Shown: piece after piece, positions 37,477 to 45,839 of the stretch
Position numbering within the stretch: the stretch's first letter is position 1
How the letters are laid out: each line of letters begins with the position of its first letter
NCBI GenBank assembly: GCA_904419835.1
Contig: CAJFTA010000006.1
Coordinates: 1-64,000 of the forward strand
Reading direction: 5' to 3'
DNA from: an uncultured Pseudoflavonifractor sp.
GTDB taxonomy: Bacteria > Bacillota > Clostridia > Oscillospirales > Oscillospiraceae
Length of the DNA stretch: 64,000 bases
Translations under genes and position numbers: made by a program
The notes under the pieces: generated by a model
Told to the model about the DNA's origin: nothing
Seen by the model: the letters and a program-made list of their open reading frames with translations, nothing else
Database searches by the model: none

Positions 37477-38877
37477 TTACTCCTTGTCCAGGATGGGGCG
37501 GCCGGCCTGCTGGCCGGAGAGGCAGTTCTTCACGTAGGCCACCGCCTCGGCTGCGGGCAGGGTCACCTGCTTGTAGATGCCCTGGCTCTCCAGGTTGGCC
37601 TTCTCCTCCTCGGTGAAGTCGTCGGCCATGAGCAGGTTCTTCACGGTGACGGTACCCGCATTCACCTCGTCCTCGCCCAGGAAGGCGGCGAAGGGGATGG
37701 AGAGCTTGTTGGCATAGGTCAGCTTCTGCTTGAACTTCTTCTGCTCGCAGTGGAGCTGGGCCCGGACGCCCTGGGCCCGCAGAGCGGTTGCAAAGGAGAT
37801 GGCGGCGGACAGGTCCCCGGTCATGGGCAGGATAAGCACGTCGGCGGGGGCGGCGCTGGCGGCGGGGTTGAGCATCTTCTGCTCCTGGAGCACATAGAAC
37901 AGCCGGGTGAGGCCGATGGAGATGCCAACGCCGGGGAGTTGTTTTTCGGTGTAATATTCCGCCAGGTTATCATAACGGCCGCCGGAACAGATGGAGCCCA
38001 CCTCCGGGTGGTCCAGCATGACGGTCTCATAGACGGTGCCGGTGTAGTAGTCCAGGCCCCGGGCAATGGTCAGGTCCACCATGAAGTGGTCGGCGGGCAC
38101 GCCGAAGGCGGCCATGTACTTCACCACCGTGTTCAGCTCCTCCACACCCAGGTCGAACAGCTCGTTCTTCCCCCGGAAGGGCTCCAGGGCGGCCATGGGA
38201 TCGGCGGCGGAGAGGAGGGAGAGGAGGGTGTCGGCGGTATCTGCGGGCACGGCGAAGTCGTCCGTCAGGATGGCCTTCACTTTATCTGAACCAATTTTTT
38301 CCAATTTATCGATGGTGCGCATCACGTCGCCCGCCTGCTTCTCCAGGCCCAGCAGGGCGAAGAGGCCGCTGAGCACCTTCCGGTTGTTCACCCGGATTTT
38401 GAACCGGTTCAGGCCCAGGGCGGTAAAGGCCCGGTAGATGATGGAGGGGATCTCCGCCTCGTTGATGATGTCCAGCTTGCCGTCGCCGATGACGTCGATG
38501 TCGGCCTGGTAGAACTCCCGGAACCGGCCCCGCTGGGCCCGCTCACCCCGGTAGACCTTGCCGATCTGGAAGCGGCGGAAGGGGAAGCTCAGGTCGTTGT
38601 AGTGGAGGGCCACGTACTTGGCCAGAGGGACGGTCAGGTCAAAGCGGAGGGACAGGTCGCTGTCTCCCTTCTGGAAGCGGTAGATCTGCTTCTCGGTCTC
38701 GCCGCCGCCCTTGGCCAGCAGCACCTCGCTGGCCTCAATGGCGGGGGTGTCCAGGGGAGTGAAGCCGTAGAGGGCGTAACTCTCCCGGAGGATGTCCGTC
38801 ATGCGGTCAAAGAGCACCTGATCCGCCGGCAGCAGCTCCATAAAGCCGGAGAGGGTGCGGGGCTTGATACGATCCAT
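37477..38877 (-). CDS. hisS: Histidyl-tRNA synthetase
   Basis: Charges tRNA-His. 466 residues: RFDLTVPLAKYVAL, motif 2 region FRRFQIGKVYRGERAQRGR, histidine-binding RGLDYYTGTVYE and GRYDNLAEYY, then the anticodon-binding domain. ATG 38875-38877 after AAAAAGGAG. The first 16 codons and RBS are duplicated 207 bp upstream, together with an E element, so two identical initiation regions lie in the leader. Downstream of a T-box riboswitch. Confidence 0.97.
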   Translation of the reverse strand: MDRIKPRTLSGFMELLPADQVLFDRMTDILRESYALYGFTPLDTPAIEASEVLLAKGGGETEKQIYRFQKGDSDLSLRFDLTVPLAKYVALHYNDLSFPFRRFQIGKVYRGERAQRGRFREFYQADIDVIGDGKLDIINEAEIPSIIYRAFTALGLNRFKIRVNNRKVLSGLFALLGLEKQAGDVMRTIDKLEKIGSDKVKAILTDDFAVPADTADTLLSLLSAADPMAALEPFRGKNELFDLGVEELNTVVKYMAAFGVPADHFMVDLTIARGLDYYTGTVYETVMLDHPEVGSICSGGRYDNLAEYYTEKQLPGVGISIGLTRLFYVLQEQKMLNPAASAAPADVLILPMTGDLSAAISFATALRAQGVRAQLHCEQKKFKQKLTYANKLSIPFAAFLGEDEVNAGTVTVKNLLMADDFTEEEKANLESQGIYKQVTLPAAEAVAYVKNCLSGQQAGRPILDKE

Positions 38878-38902
38878 GAGAAAAACTCCTTTTTGATGGA
38901 AA

Positions 38903-39035
38903 TAGGCCGCTGCTGCCGGGCCGCCGCAGGTGCGGCGTCAAGCGTTTTGCGCAGCAAAACCTTGAAATTGACCGGATTCACTCCGGGCAATTTGAGTCAA
39001 ATCAGGGGCCCCGGCGAATCAGGGATTCGCTGGGG
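38903..39035 (-). repeat. E element, hisS proximal copy
   Basis: Minus-strand sense: CGGGGCCCC region, CAAATTGCCCGG-agtgaatc-CCGGTCAATTT stem, then CAAGGTTTTGCTGCGCAAAACGC hairpin and a GCCGCACC/GGTGCGGC-type stem. Together with the hisS 5' end it forms a tandem unit (38831-39035 and 39038-39241). Confidence 0.8.
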
Positions 39036-39084
39036 AGAGCAGCTCCATAAAGCCGGAGAGGGTGCGGGGCTTGATACGATCCAT
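39019..39084 (-). pseudogene. Duplicated hisS 5' end, a 21-codon mini-ORF
   Basis: ATG (39082-39084) with the same AAAAAGGAG ribosome-binding site as hisS; it encodes the first 16 HisS residues (MDRIKPRTLSGFMELL) plus SPANP and a TGA inside the E element. It could be translated as a leader peptide. Confidence 0.8.
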
Positions 39085-39105
39085 GAGAAAAACTCCTTTT
39101 TAATA

Positions 39106-39241
39106 GGGTAGACCGTTGCTACTCTTCGCCGCGAGTGCGGCGTCAAGCGTTTTGCGCAGCAAAACCTTGAAATTGACCGGATTCACTCCGGGCAATTTGA
39201 GTCAAATCGGGGGTCCCCGGCGAATCAGAGATTCGCTGGGG
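39106..39241 (-). repeat. E element, hisS distal copy
   Basis: Second copy of the tandem unit, about 90 percent alike by eye; the stem after the CAAAACGCTTGAC motif reads GCCGCACTCGCGGC, different in bases from the proximal copy but still paired. Confidence 0.8.
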
Positions 39242-39257
39242 TGTGGCACAGAAAGAC

Positions 39258-39512
39258 AAAAAAGCGCCTCCGTCCCCAGACAATGGGACGAAAGCGCCTG
39301 CCTCCGTGGTGCCACCCATGTTCGGCGGGATATTTCGTCCCACCCTCTGTGCTCCTGTTACGGGGAGCGGGCCGTGGATGTCTCCATCCCCGCTGGTAGA
39401 GCCGTCTTTCCCGGGTTCCGGTCCGTGGGACGCTTTCAGCCGAGGGCGTCCTTCTCTGTCCGGCGGATGGCCTGGTACTCATGCTCCGTCATAGCGGTTT
39501 TTGTCACTGCAT
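39258..39512 (-). promoter_or_regulatory. T-box riboswitch upstream of hisS
   Basis: The minus-strand leader carries GGGTGGCACCACGG (39304-39320), the T-box that pairs with the uncharged tRNA end, followed by a terminator (GCGCTTTCGTCCC/GGGGACGGAGGCGC, then TTTTTT, 39261-39297). A stem I with AGAGAAGG upstream fits. The specifier region reads CACGGAC (39421-39427), containing both a His (CAC) and an Asp (GAC) codon; gene context favours His. Controls hisS and probably the SLH and aspS genes. Confidence 0.88.
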
Positions 39513-39520
39513 ACAGCACA

Positions 39521-39549
39521 ATAGTATCCCAAATCGCCCCGAATGTCAA
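39521..39549 (-). promoter_or_regulatory. Promoter of the T-box/hisS transcript
   Basis: TTGACA (39544-39549), 17-bp spacer, TACTAT (39521-39526) on the minus strand. Confidence 0.85.
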
Positions 39550-39627
39550 CCGTTTGCGGTCCAAAACCGGGAAATTCAGGGGCAGTTATTCTATTAAAAT
39601 ACAACAAGGTTGTTCGGGCAGGGAGCA

Positions 39628-39912
39628 AAGCACGAGGCAGAGGCTGGAGGCGGCATTGAGAAGGGTAATTGAATTGCAGCAACTGACAAGTCTGGGCGGG
39701 TAACGCTGCTCGGGCGACGCAGGAACGAAACCGGACAGCCGAACCGGCAAGCAACTACTATCAAGTTCGGCGGGTAATTGGACACCACCGCCGCCGGACG
39801 CGTCTCTGAAAGGGGTCCGGGGAAACGGGGGCGTTTGGCCCTGAAAGGGCCCCTCCGCCCCTGTGTCCCCGGCGGCTTTTGGGTACTTTTCGCCGGAGAA
39901 AAGTACCCCGCC
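39628..39912 (+). repeat. R element, copy 5
   Basis: Helices CCGGGGA/TCCCCGG, GGGGGCG/CGCCCCT, GGCCCT/AGGGCC, GTACTTTTC/GAAAAGTAC. Followed by a C module rather than a T module. Confidence 0.85.
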
Positions 39913-39913
39913 G

Positions 39914-40035
39914 GAGGCATCGTCCTCGCAAGCTGCGTATCGCTCAACCCGCCGCAAGCGGCAGGCCTCGTTCACTCTGCTGCTCGTCCTCTCCCCACGA
40001 AAGGCGTTCCGCCTTCCGCGGGGGTCCCGGGAGGC
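39914..40035. repeat. C module, copy 2
   Basis: TCGCAAGCTGCGTATCGCTC and CCGCAAGCGGCAGGCCTCGT match 9087-9150; the hairpin CCCCACGAAAGGCG/CGCCTTCCGCGGGG replaces the one at 9227-9257. Confidence 0.65.
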
Positions 40036-40105
40036 CAGCTACCTTCCCCCAGGGGAAGGCAAAAGAACACGCCGCCCGATGGCACGGGGCGGCGCGGCGG
40101 AAGCA

Positions 40106-40165
40106 TTACACGGTAAAGGGCTTGCGCTGGGGTTGATAATCTCCCGCCAGTCCAGGTCGCCCCGC
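40106..40165 (-). pseudogene. Duplicated 3' end of the MGS-like gene
   Basis: 60 bp nearly identical to 40313-40372 (period 207 bp); encodes the GDLDWREIINP end of the gene. The reading frame upstream of it is E-element sequence. Confidence 0.85.
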
Positions 40166-40312
40166 GCCCCATGGGTCAGGCCCCATGGGGGCCCCGGACA
40201 AAATCCAAATGGCCGAAAGTAAATCCCGGCCATTTCAAGGTTTCGCCCCCGGCGAAACGCTTGGCGGCGCAGGCGCGCCGGGCTGGAGCGGGGCGCAGCC
40301 TTCCTGCGGGGG
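40166..40312 (+). repeat. E element beside the MGS-like gene
   Basis: GGGGCCCC, then AAATGGCCG-aaagtaaatc-CGGCCATTT, CAAGGTTTCGCCCCCGGCGAAACG hairpin (shortened here), and GCGCAGGCGCGCC. It matches the hisS and permease copies in order of helices with different paired bases. Confidence 0.8.
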
Positions 40313-40729
40313 TTACACGGTAAAGGGCTTGCTCTTGGGATTGATAATTTCCCGCCAGTCCAGATCGCCCCGCTCCAGACCGTGGATGAGCATTTCGGCG
40401 GTGCCCACATTGGTGGCGTAGGGGATGTTGTACTGATCGCACAGGCGGGTGATGTAGTTCAGGTCGGCATCCAGGTCGCTGGACTGGGGGTCGCAGAAGA
40501 AGAGGACCATATCAATCTCATTGTAGGCAATGCGGGCGCCGATCTGCTGGCTTCCGCCGTGTTCGCAGGAGAGGAAGAGATAGACCGGCAGCCCGGTGGC
40601 CTCGGAGACCAGCTTTCCCGTGGTGTTGGTGGCGCAGACGGTGTGCTTGGAGAGGATGCCGCAGTAGGCGATGCAGAATTGAACCATCAGTTCCTTCTTG
40701 CGGTCGTGGGCCATAAGGGCAATGTTCAT
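40313..40729 (-). CDS. Methylglyoxal-synthase-like protein with altered active site
   Basis: 138 residues of MGS-like fold: MNIALMAHDRKKELM, KHTVCATNTTGKLV (phosphate site), FFCDP, NIPYATNVGTAEMLI. In MgsA of E. coli the catalytic Asp71 lies in GPMGGDQQ; here the same place reads CEHGGSQQIGA, so Asp is Ser, and the His98 position appears to be Leu. Asp101 seems kept. Methylglyoxal synthesis from DHAP is therefore doubtful; it may be an allosteric or ligand-binding relative. Its 3' end is duplicated at 40106-40165. Confidence 0.8.
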   Translation of the reverse strand: MNIALMAHDRKKELMVQFCIAYCGILSKHTVCATNTTGKLVSEATGLPVYLFLSCEHGGSQQIGARIAYNEIDMVLFFCDPQSSDLDADLNYITRLCDQYNIPYATNVGTAEMLIHGLERGDLDWREIINPKSKPFTV

Positions 40730-40745
40730 GGGAATACATCCTTTC

Positions 40746-41342
40746 TCAAATTATGGGGCCCAGCCCGGATACAATATGCCAGCCTCCGCCGTCATATTCC
40801 AGAGCCGCACCGGGAAGCAGGGCGGTGCTTTGGCTTCCATCGGCCCAGGTGAGCCGGACCAGAGCCGGCCCCTGGCAGGCGGTGCCCGCAGAGTTGGTGT
40901 AGGACATGGCCGCGGTGATAAGCCGGGCAGACCGGAGCACCTGGCCGGTATTCTCGTCCTGGGGCAGCTGAAGCGAGGCGAGCAGGGCGGCCTGGCCCTG
41001 GGCCGCGGTGATGGATTCTATCCCGACCATCTCTCCCAGGGTCAGGTCCATGGCCCGGGCGACCCGCGGCCCGTCCCCCTGGGACAGACCCTCCACCAGC
41101 AGGGCCAGCGCTCCCTCCGGGGTGTCCGTTCCCGGTGCGGCGGCCCGGGAAAAGAGCCCCAGGGCCGCGGCCAGGGTAATCAGGACCAGAGCGGCTGAGG
41201 CGAGGAGTCTCTTCCAGCCGGTGCCACCCTGTTTTTTTGTCCGGGGCCGGGCCTGAGCCGCCGGAGTTTCCACCTCTGCGCCGCAGGATGTGCAAAACTT
41301 CAGCCCTTCCTTCAGCGGCGCGCCGCATTTGGTACAGAACAT
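40746..41342 (-). CDS. Zinc-ribbon membrane protein
   Basis: 198 residues: N-terminal zinc ribbon MFCTKCGAPLKEGLKFCTSC, basic linker, one membrane helix (about 47-65), and an outer domain with DUF4878-like look (PEGALALLVEGLSQGD; LVRLTWADGSQS; WHIVSGL). Start at ATG 41340-41342 after GGGAGG. No known function. Sixteen bases ahead of the MGS-like gene. Confidence 0.8.
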   Translation of the reverse strand: MFCTKCGAPLKEGLKFCTSCGAEVETPAAQARPRTKKQGGTGWKRLLASAALVLITLAAALGLFSRAAAPGTDTPEGALALLVEGLSQGDGPRVARAMDLTLGEMVGIESITAAQGQAALLASLQLPQDENTGQVLRSARLITAAMSYTNSAGTACQGPALVRLTWADGSQSTALLPGAALEYDGGGWHIVSGLGPII

Positions 41343-41436
41343 AGCGCCTCCCGGGCCGCTCCGGCCCACGGCCCCGGGCAGGGGCCCGGAGGAATTTCCA
41401 CCCGGCTGCCCCACCCTGTGGGAAAGCCGGGGCCGG

Positions 41437-42174
41437 TCAGCGGATGTGCATGAGGGGAACCCGCTCACCCATCAGGCGGCGGGCGATGTTGAGGTAGGCC
41501 ACGGCGGCGCCCTTCCGGCTGGCCAGGATGATGGGCTTGCCCTGATTGGCGGAGAGCATGACCTGCTCGTCCTCGGGCACCACCCCCAGCAGGGGCAGGC
41601 CGGCGGCGTCCATGGCGTCGTCGATGGTGGTGTGGAGGCGGCGGAGCAGCTTGGGCTGCACCCGGTTGACCACCAGGTGGATGGAGGGCAGCTGGCGGGA
41701 GAGAAGGGAGACCACCCGCTGGGCGTCCCGCAGGGCGGAGGTGTCGGTGGTGGAGACCACAATGCCCCGGTCCGCGCCGCACGCCGCCAGCCGGAACCCC
41801 TCGCCCATGCCGGCGGGGGAGTCCATCAGGATGTAGTCGTACTGCTCTCTGGCCGTGCGCAGGAAGGCCTTCATCCGCTCCTCGCTGATGCCCGGAGACA
41901 GGGTGAGCGGGGCGGTGAGGAGGTAGAGATTTTTGATCACCGGGTGGGGCACCGCCGCCCGCTTCAGGGAGCAGCGGCCCTCCAGCACGTCGGTGAAGTC
42001 CATGAGGGCCCGATCGGTGAGGCCCAGGGAGATGTCCAGGTTGCGCAGGCCGATGTCCATGTCGATGCACAGCACCCGGCGGCCCAGGGCGGCCAGACAG
42101 GACGAGACGCCCCCGGTCAGGGAGGTCTTTCCCGTCCCCCCCTTACCGGACGTGACCACAACGGCGGTACTCAT
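41437..42174 (-). CDS. minD: MinD-family ATPase
   Basis: 245 residues. Deviant Walker A GKGGTGKTS, DMDIGLRNLDISLGL, ILMDSPAGMGEGFRLA (switch II), and a C-terminal stretch that may form the membrane helix (IARRLMGERVPLMHI). MinD blocks polar septum formation together with MinC. No minC or minE is next to it, so it could instead be a MinD-like positioning ATPase. Start MSTAVVVTSGKGG at 42172-42174 after GGAGGG. Confidence 0.85.
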   Translation of the reverse strand: MSTAVVVTSGKGGTGKTSLTGGVSSCLAALGRRVLCIDMDIGLRNLDISLGLTDRALMDFTDVLEGRCSLKRAAVPHPVIKNLYLLTAPLTLSPGISEERMKAFLRTAREQYDYILMDSPAGMGEGFRLAACGADRGIVVSTTDTSALRDAQRVVSLLSRQLPSIHLVVNRVQPKLLRRLHTTIDDAMDAAGLPLLGVVPEDEQVMLSANQGKPIILASRKGAAVAYLNIARRLMGERVPLMHIR

Positions 42175-42273
42175 AGCGTCCCTCCAGTTCATACGGTGTT
42201 AGTATATCATAATGAGGTGAAAATTCCAATATTTTTTGTGCAAATGTAATACAATAGAAAACTTTGGACGAAA

Positions 42274-42990
42274 TTACAGGGGGGCCTTCTGGAGCTTGGC
42301 CCAACGGCGGGGGTAGCCCTTGGGGGTGGGGGCGGTCTTGCGGATGAGCACAACCCGGTGGGTGACGCCCGCGCCGGGGATTTCGTAGTCCCGCAGGGCC
42401 TCCACTTTTCCGCCCAGGCGGGCGACGGCGTTGGCCGCGCCGGACAGCTCCTGGGCGCAGTCCACCGCCTTCATGGACAGGAAGAGTCCCCCCGGCTTCA
42501 CGTAGGGCAGGCACAGCTCGGTGAGCACCCGCAGGTCGGCCACGGCCCGGGACACGGCGAAATCAAAGCTGTCCCGCCAGTCCTTCTCCAGGGCCTGCTC
42601 CTCCGCACGGGCGTGGACGCAGTTTACGTCGGTCAGGCCCAGGGCGGCGCACACCTCGCCCAGCCAGCTGACCCGCTTGCCCAGGCTGTCCAGCAGGGTG
42701 AGGGAGAGGGTGGGCTCCAGAATCTTCAGGGGCAGGCCGGGGAACCCGGCGCCGGTGCCCACGTCGATGACCCGCTTGCCCTTGAAGTCCACCCCCTCCA
42801 GGGTGAGGAGGGCGGCGGAGTCCAGGAAGTGGAGGTCGGCCACTTTGTCCGGATCGGTGATGGCGGTCAGGTTCATAACCTGATTTTTCTCCAGCAGCAG
42901 CTGTCCGTACCTGGCCAGCATGGCGGGTGCGGCGGGGGAGGGAAGGGGGACGCCCATGGCGGCCAGGCCGGCGGCAATTCGCTCTTCCAT
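42274..42990 (-). CDS. rsmG: 16S rRNA (guanine-N7)-methyltransferase RsmG
   Basis: Makes m7G at position 527 of 16S rRNA. 238 residues; MNLTAITDPDKVADLHFLDS and the SAM site VIDVGTGAGFPGLPLKI are diagnostic, with FDFAVSRAVADL later. Loss gives low-level streptomycin resistance in other bacteria. In most Firmicutes it follows mnmG near noc; here it is 5 kb from noc. Confidence 0.95.
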   Translation of the reverse strand: MEERIAAGLAAMGVPLPSPAAPAMLARYGQLLLEKNQVMNLTAITDPDKVADLHFLDSAALLTLEGVDFKGKRVIDVGTGAGFPGLPLKILEPTLSLTLLDSLGKRVSWLGEVCAALGLTDVNCVHARAEEQALEKDWRDSFDFAVSRAVADLRVLTELCLPYVKPGGLFLSMKAVDCAQELSGAANAVARLGGKVEALRDYEIPGAGVTHRVVLIRKTAPTPKGYPRRWAKLQKAPL

Positions 42991-42994
42991 CTTG

Positions 42995-43366
42995 TTAACC
43001 TCCGAAGTTGGCCAGCAGGGCCGGAATCCCGTTGATCAGATTGACCACAATCAGGGCCAGGCACAGGGCGGTGATGAGGATCATCATGGCCCGTCGGGCG
43101 GGGGTGCGGCCCTCCTGGGGCGCGGTGAGCCACAGGCACACCGCCGACGCCGCCCCGCCCCCCAGGGCGGGGACGAGCATCAGGGCGGCAATGCCTTGGA
43201 GATAGGTGCCCGTGCCGTACATATAGGTCATGAGAAACACGATGATGACCATGTACACCACGCCCACCCAGGCCCAGATGCGCTTGAGGGGGGAGGCGGG
43301 GGTGTAGGGCTCCCCGGGCTGTTCCTCCTGGCTGCTGCCGGGGGTCTTGTTGCGTTCGTCAGACAT
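42995..43366 (-). CDS. Small membrane protein
   Basis: 123 residues: a polar Pro/Glu N-terminus (about 30), then three hydrophobic helices (33-52, 57-80, 93-115). No family recognised. RBS AAGGAG. Four bases before rsmG, so likely co-transcribed. Confidence 0.7.
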   Translation of the reverse strand: MSDERNKTPGSSQEEQPGEPYTPASPLKRIWAWVGVVYMVIIVFLMTYMYGTGTYLQGIAALMLVPALGGGAASAVCLWLTAPQEGRTPARRAMMILITALCLALIVVNLINGIPALLANFGG

Positions 43367-43376
43367 AACGTGCTCC

Positions 43377-43823
43377 TTACTTGTCGCTGCCGTTGTCCCG
43401 CTGCTCCCGCAGCAGGTCCCGGATCTCGGTGAGCAGGACCTCCTCCGCGGAAGGGGCGGGAGGGGCGGCGGGGGCCGCCTCCTTCTTCCGGCGGAAGGCG
43501 TTCATGGCCTTGACGATGCAGAAGATGACAAAGGCCATGATGAGGAAGTTGACAATAGACTGGATGAAATTGCCAAAGGCAATCTGGGCGCCGCCCACGG
43601 TAAAGACCAGGGAGGCAAAGGTGTCCTGGCCGATGAAGATGCCCACAAAGGGCATCAGGATGTCGTTGACCAGGGAGTCCACAATGGACTTGAAGGCCGC
43701 GCCGATGATGACGCCCACCGCCATGTCCATCACATTGCCCCGGGCGATGAACTTGCGGAACTCGCCCATAAAGCCCCGGGATTTCCGGTCGATTTCTCTG
43801 ATGTTCTCTTTGATGTTCTTCAA
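43377..43823 (-). CDS. mscL: Large-conductance mechanosensitive channel
   Basis: Pentameric channel that opens on osmotic down-shock. 148 residues: [20 protein letters not shown] then [20 protein letters not shown] (first helix), second helix [20 protein letters not shown], basic RRKKE, and a C-terminal bundle. Start is TTG (43821-43823) with GAGG nine bases upstream; no in-frame ATG precedes it. Ten bases upstream of the next gene. Confidence 0.95.
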   Translation of the reverse strand: MKNIKENIREIDRKSRGFMGEFRKFIARGNVMDMAVGVIIGAAFKSIVDSLVNDILMPFVGIFIGQDTFASLVFTVGGAQIAFGNFIQSIVNFLIMAFVIFCIVKAMNAFRRKKEAAPAAPPAPSAEEVLLTEIRDLLREQRDNGSDK

Positions 43824-43873
43824 GTGTATAACCTCAATGTTTGTCGTTCAGAGGAGGGTTCTAAGGCCGCTCC

Positions 43874-45175
43874 TTACTTCTTGGGCGCCAGCACTTCCTG
43901 GCCGCCCATGTAGGGCCGCAGGGCGGCGGGGATCTTCACGGAGCCGTCGGCCTGGAGGTTGTTCTCCAGGAAGGCAATGAGCATGCGGGGCGGGGCCACC
44001 ACGGTGTTGTTGAGGGTGTGGGGCAGGTACATGCCCTTCTCGCCCTTGACGCGCATCTTCAGGCGGCGGGCCTGGGCGTCGCCCAGGTTGGAGCAGGAGC
44101 ACACCTCAAAGTACTTCTGCTGGCGGGGGGACCAGGCCTCGATGTCGCAGGACTTCACCTTCAGGTCGGCCAGGTCGCCGGAGCAGCACTCCAGCTGGCG
44201 GACGGGGATGTCCAGGGAGCGGAACAGCTCCACGGAGTACCGCCACATCTGCTCATACCACTTCATGGAGTCCTCGGGCTTGCAGACCACAACCATCTCC
44301 TGCTTCTCAAACTGGTGGATGCGGTACACGCCCCGCTCCTCGATGCCGTGGGCGCCCTTCTCCTTGCGGAAGCAGGGGGAGTAGGAGGTGAGGGTCTGGG
44401 GCAGGGCGTCCTCGGGGATGATCTGGTCGATGAACTTGCCGATCATGGAGTGCTCGCTGGTGCCGATGAGGTACAGGTCCTCGCCCTCAATCTTGTACAT
44501 CATGGCGTCCATCTCGGTCTGGCTCATGACGCCCTCCACCACGTTGCCGTGGATCATGAAGGGGGGGACGCAGTAGGTGAAGCCCTTGTTGATCATGAAG
44601 TCCCGGGCATAGGCCAGCACGGCGGAGTGGAGCCGGGCGATGTCGCCCATCAGGTAGTAGAAGCCGTTGCCGGACACACGGCCGGCGGCGTCCATGTCAA
44701 TGCCGTTGAAGGACTCCATGATCTGGGTGTGATAGGGGATCTCAAAGTCAGGCACCACGGGCTCGCCGAAGCGCTCCACCTCCACGTTGCAGGAGTCGTC
44801 GGGGCCGATGGGCACGGAGGAGTCGATGATGTTGGGGATCTGGAGCATGATGTGGCGGATCTCCTCGGCCAGCTTGACCTCCTGCTCCTCCAGCTGGGCC
44901 AGGCGGTCGGCGTTGGCCTTGACCTGGGCTTTGACGGCCTCGGCCTCCTGGAGCTTGGAGGGGTCCTTCTTGGCCTGACCCATCAGCATGCCAATCTGCT
45001 TGGACAGGCTGTTGCGGCTGGCACGCAGATCATTGGCCTCGGTCATGGCCGCCCGGTTGGCGGCGTCCAGCTCCAGAACCTGGTCTACCAGGGGCAGCTT
45101 CTGGTCCTGGAACTTCTTCTTTATATTTTCCTTGACAGCCTCGGGATTTTCCCGGATAAAACGAATATCCAGCAT
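43874..45175 (-). CDS. serS: Seryl-tRNA synthetase
   Basis: Charges tRNA-Ser and tRNA-Sec. 433 residues: N-terminal antiparallel coiled coil (about 28-100), class II motif 2 CFRKEKGAHGIEERGVYRIH, and motif 3 with VVAPPRMLIAFLENN. RBS GAGGTG. No T-box found in its short leader; a parS site lies 58 bp upstream of its start. Confidence 0.97.
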   Translation of the reverse strand: MLDIRFIRENPEAVKENIKKKFQDQKLPLVDQVLELDAANRAAMTEANDLRASRNSLSKQIGMLMGQAKKDPSKLQEAEAVKAQVKANADRLAQLEEQEVKLAEEIRHIMLQIPNIIDSSVPIGPDDSCNVEVERFGEPVVPDFEIPYHTQIMESFNGIDMDAAGRVSGNGFYYLMGDIARLHSAVLAYARDFMINKGFTYCVPPFMIHGNVVEGVMSQTEMDAMMYKIEGEDLYLIGTSEHSMIGKFIDQIIPEDALPQTLTSYSPCFRKEKGAHGIEERGVYRIHQFEKQEMVVVCKPEDSMKWYEQMWRYSVELFRSLDIPVRQLECCSGDLADLKVKSCDIEAWSPRQQKYFEVCSCSNLGDAQARRLKMRVKGEKGMYLPHTLNNTVVAPPRMLIAFLENNLQADGSVKIPAALRPYMGGQEVLAPKK

Positions 45176-45232
45176 GGAAATGACACCTCATAATCATAGA
45201 TTGTATTATGGCGGGACTTGTCCCGCAAAGAA

Positions 45233-45248
45233 TGTTTCACGTGAAACA
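45233..45248. other. parS site 5
   Basis: TGTTTCACGTGAAACA, a perfect 16-bp palindrome, between serS and the coiled-coil gene. Confidence 0.93.
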
Positions 45249-45254
45249 GGGGCC

Positions 45255-45839
45255 TCAGCTCAGGGCCTCTTTCAGCTCCTGGTACTGCTGAGCGGGGGAG
45301 GGGTCGCCCTCCCGGCCGGTAAGGGCCTCCTGGGGCAGATACTGGGGCAGGCCGGACGCTTCAAACTCCTCCATCATGTTGTGGGCGTCGGTGTAATAGC
45401 CCCGGGAGAACTGCCGCTGAATCCGCCAGAACCAGTCCATGGCCTCCAGGGCATTCTGGGCGCTGTCCTGAGCGGTCTGAGCGTTTTCGGCGGCGTCCTG
45501 GGCAATTGAGAGCTGGCTCTGGCTGTCCTCCAGCTGTTCCTGGAGGCCGGCCACCTGGCCCTCCAAATCCTCCACCTGCTCCGTCAGCCGGTCCTTCTCG
45601 GCAATCAGGTTGTTGATGGAGTCGAAGGCGTTGCTGGAGGTGGCCTCCAGCCCGGAGATGGCCTGCTGGTTGGCCCGCTGCTGCATAAAGTAGGAGAGGA
45701 GAAGCAGCAGAAAGGCGGCGGCAAAGAGGATGGCCAGATATCCCATGACCGACACTTTTTTGTGGGGTCTGGCGTGTTCCGCCTCGTGCTGGAGGTGCTG
45801 CATCTCCTGCTCCTCCCGGTTGTGGTCCTGCTGGTTCAA
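45255..45839 (-). CDS. Single-pass membrane protein with coiled coil
   Basis: 194 residues: His/Glu/Gln-rich cytoplasmic start, one helix (about 32-50), then a coiled coil (65-135, LTEQVEDLEGQVAGLQEQLE) and a tail. No family recognised; FtsL/DivIC-like plan but longer. A TTG start (45837-45839) overlaps the parB stop (TTGA) and has AGGGAGG nine bases upstream; an ATG at 45803 is an alternative. Confidence 0.7.
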   Translation of the reverse strand: MNQQDHNREEQEMQHLQHEAEHARPHKKVSVMGYLAILFAAAFLLLLLSYFMQQRANQQAISGLEATSSNAFDSINNLIAEKDRLTEQVEDLEGQVAGLQEQLEDSQSQLSIAQDAAENAQTAQDSAQNALEAMDWFWRIQRQFSRGYYTDAHNMMEEFEASGLPQYLPQEALTGREGDPSPAQQYQELKEALS

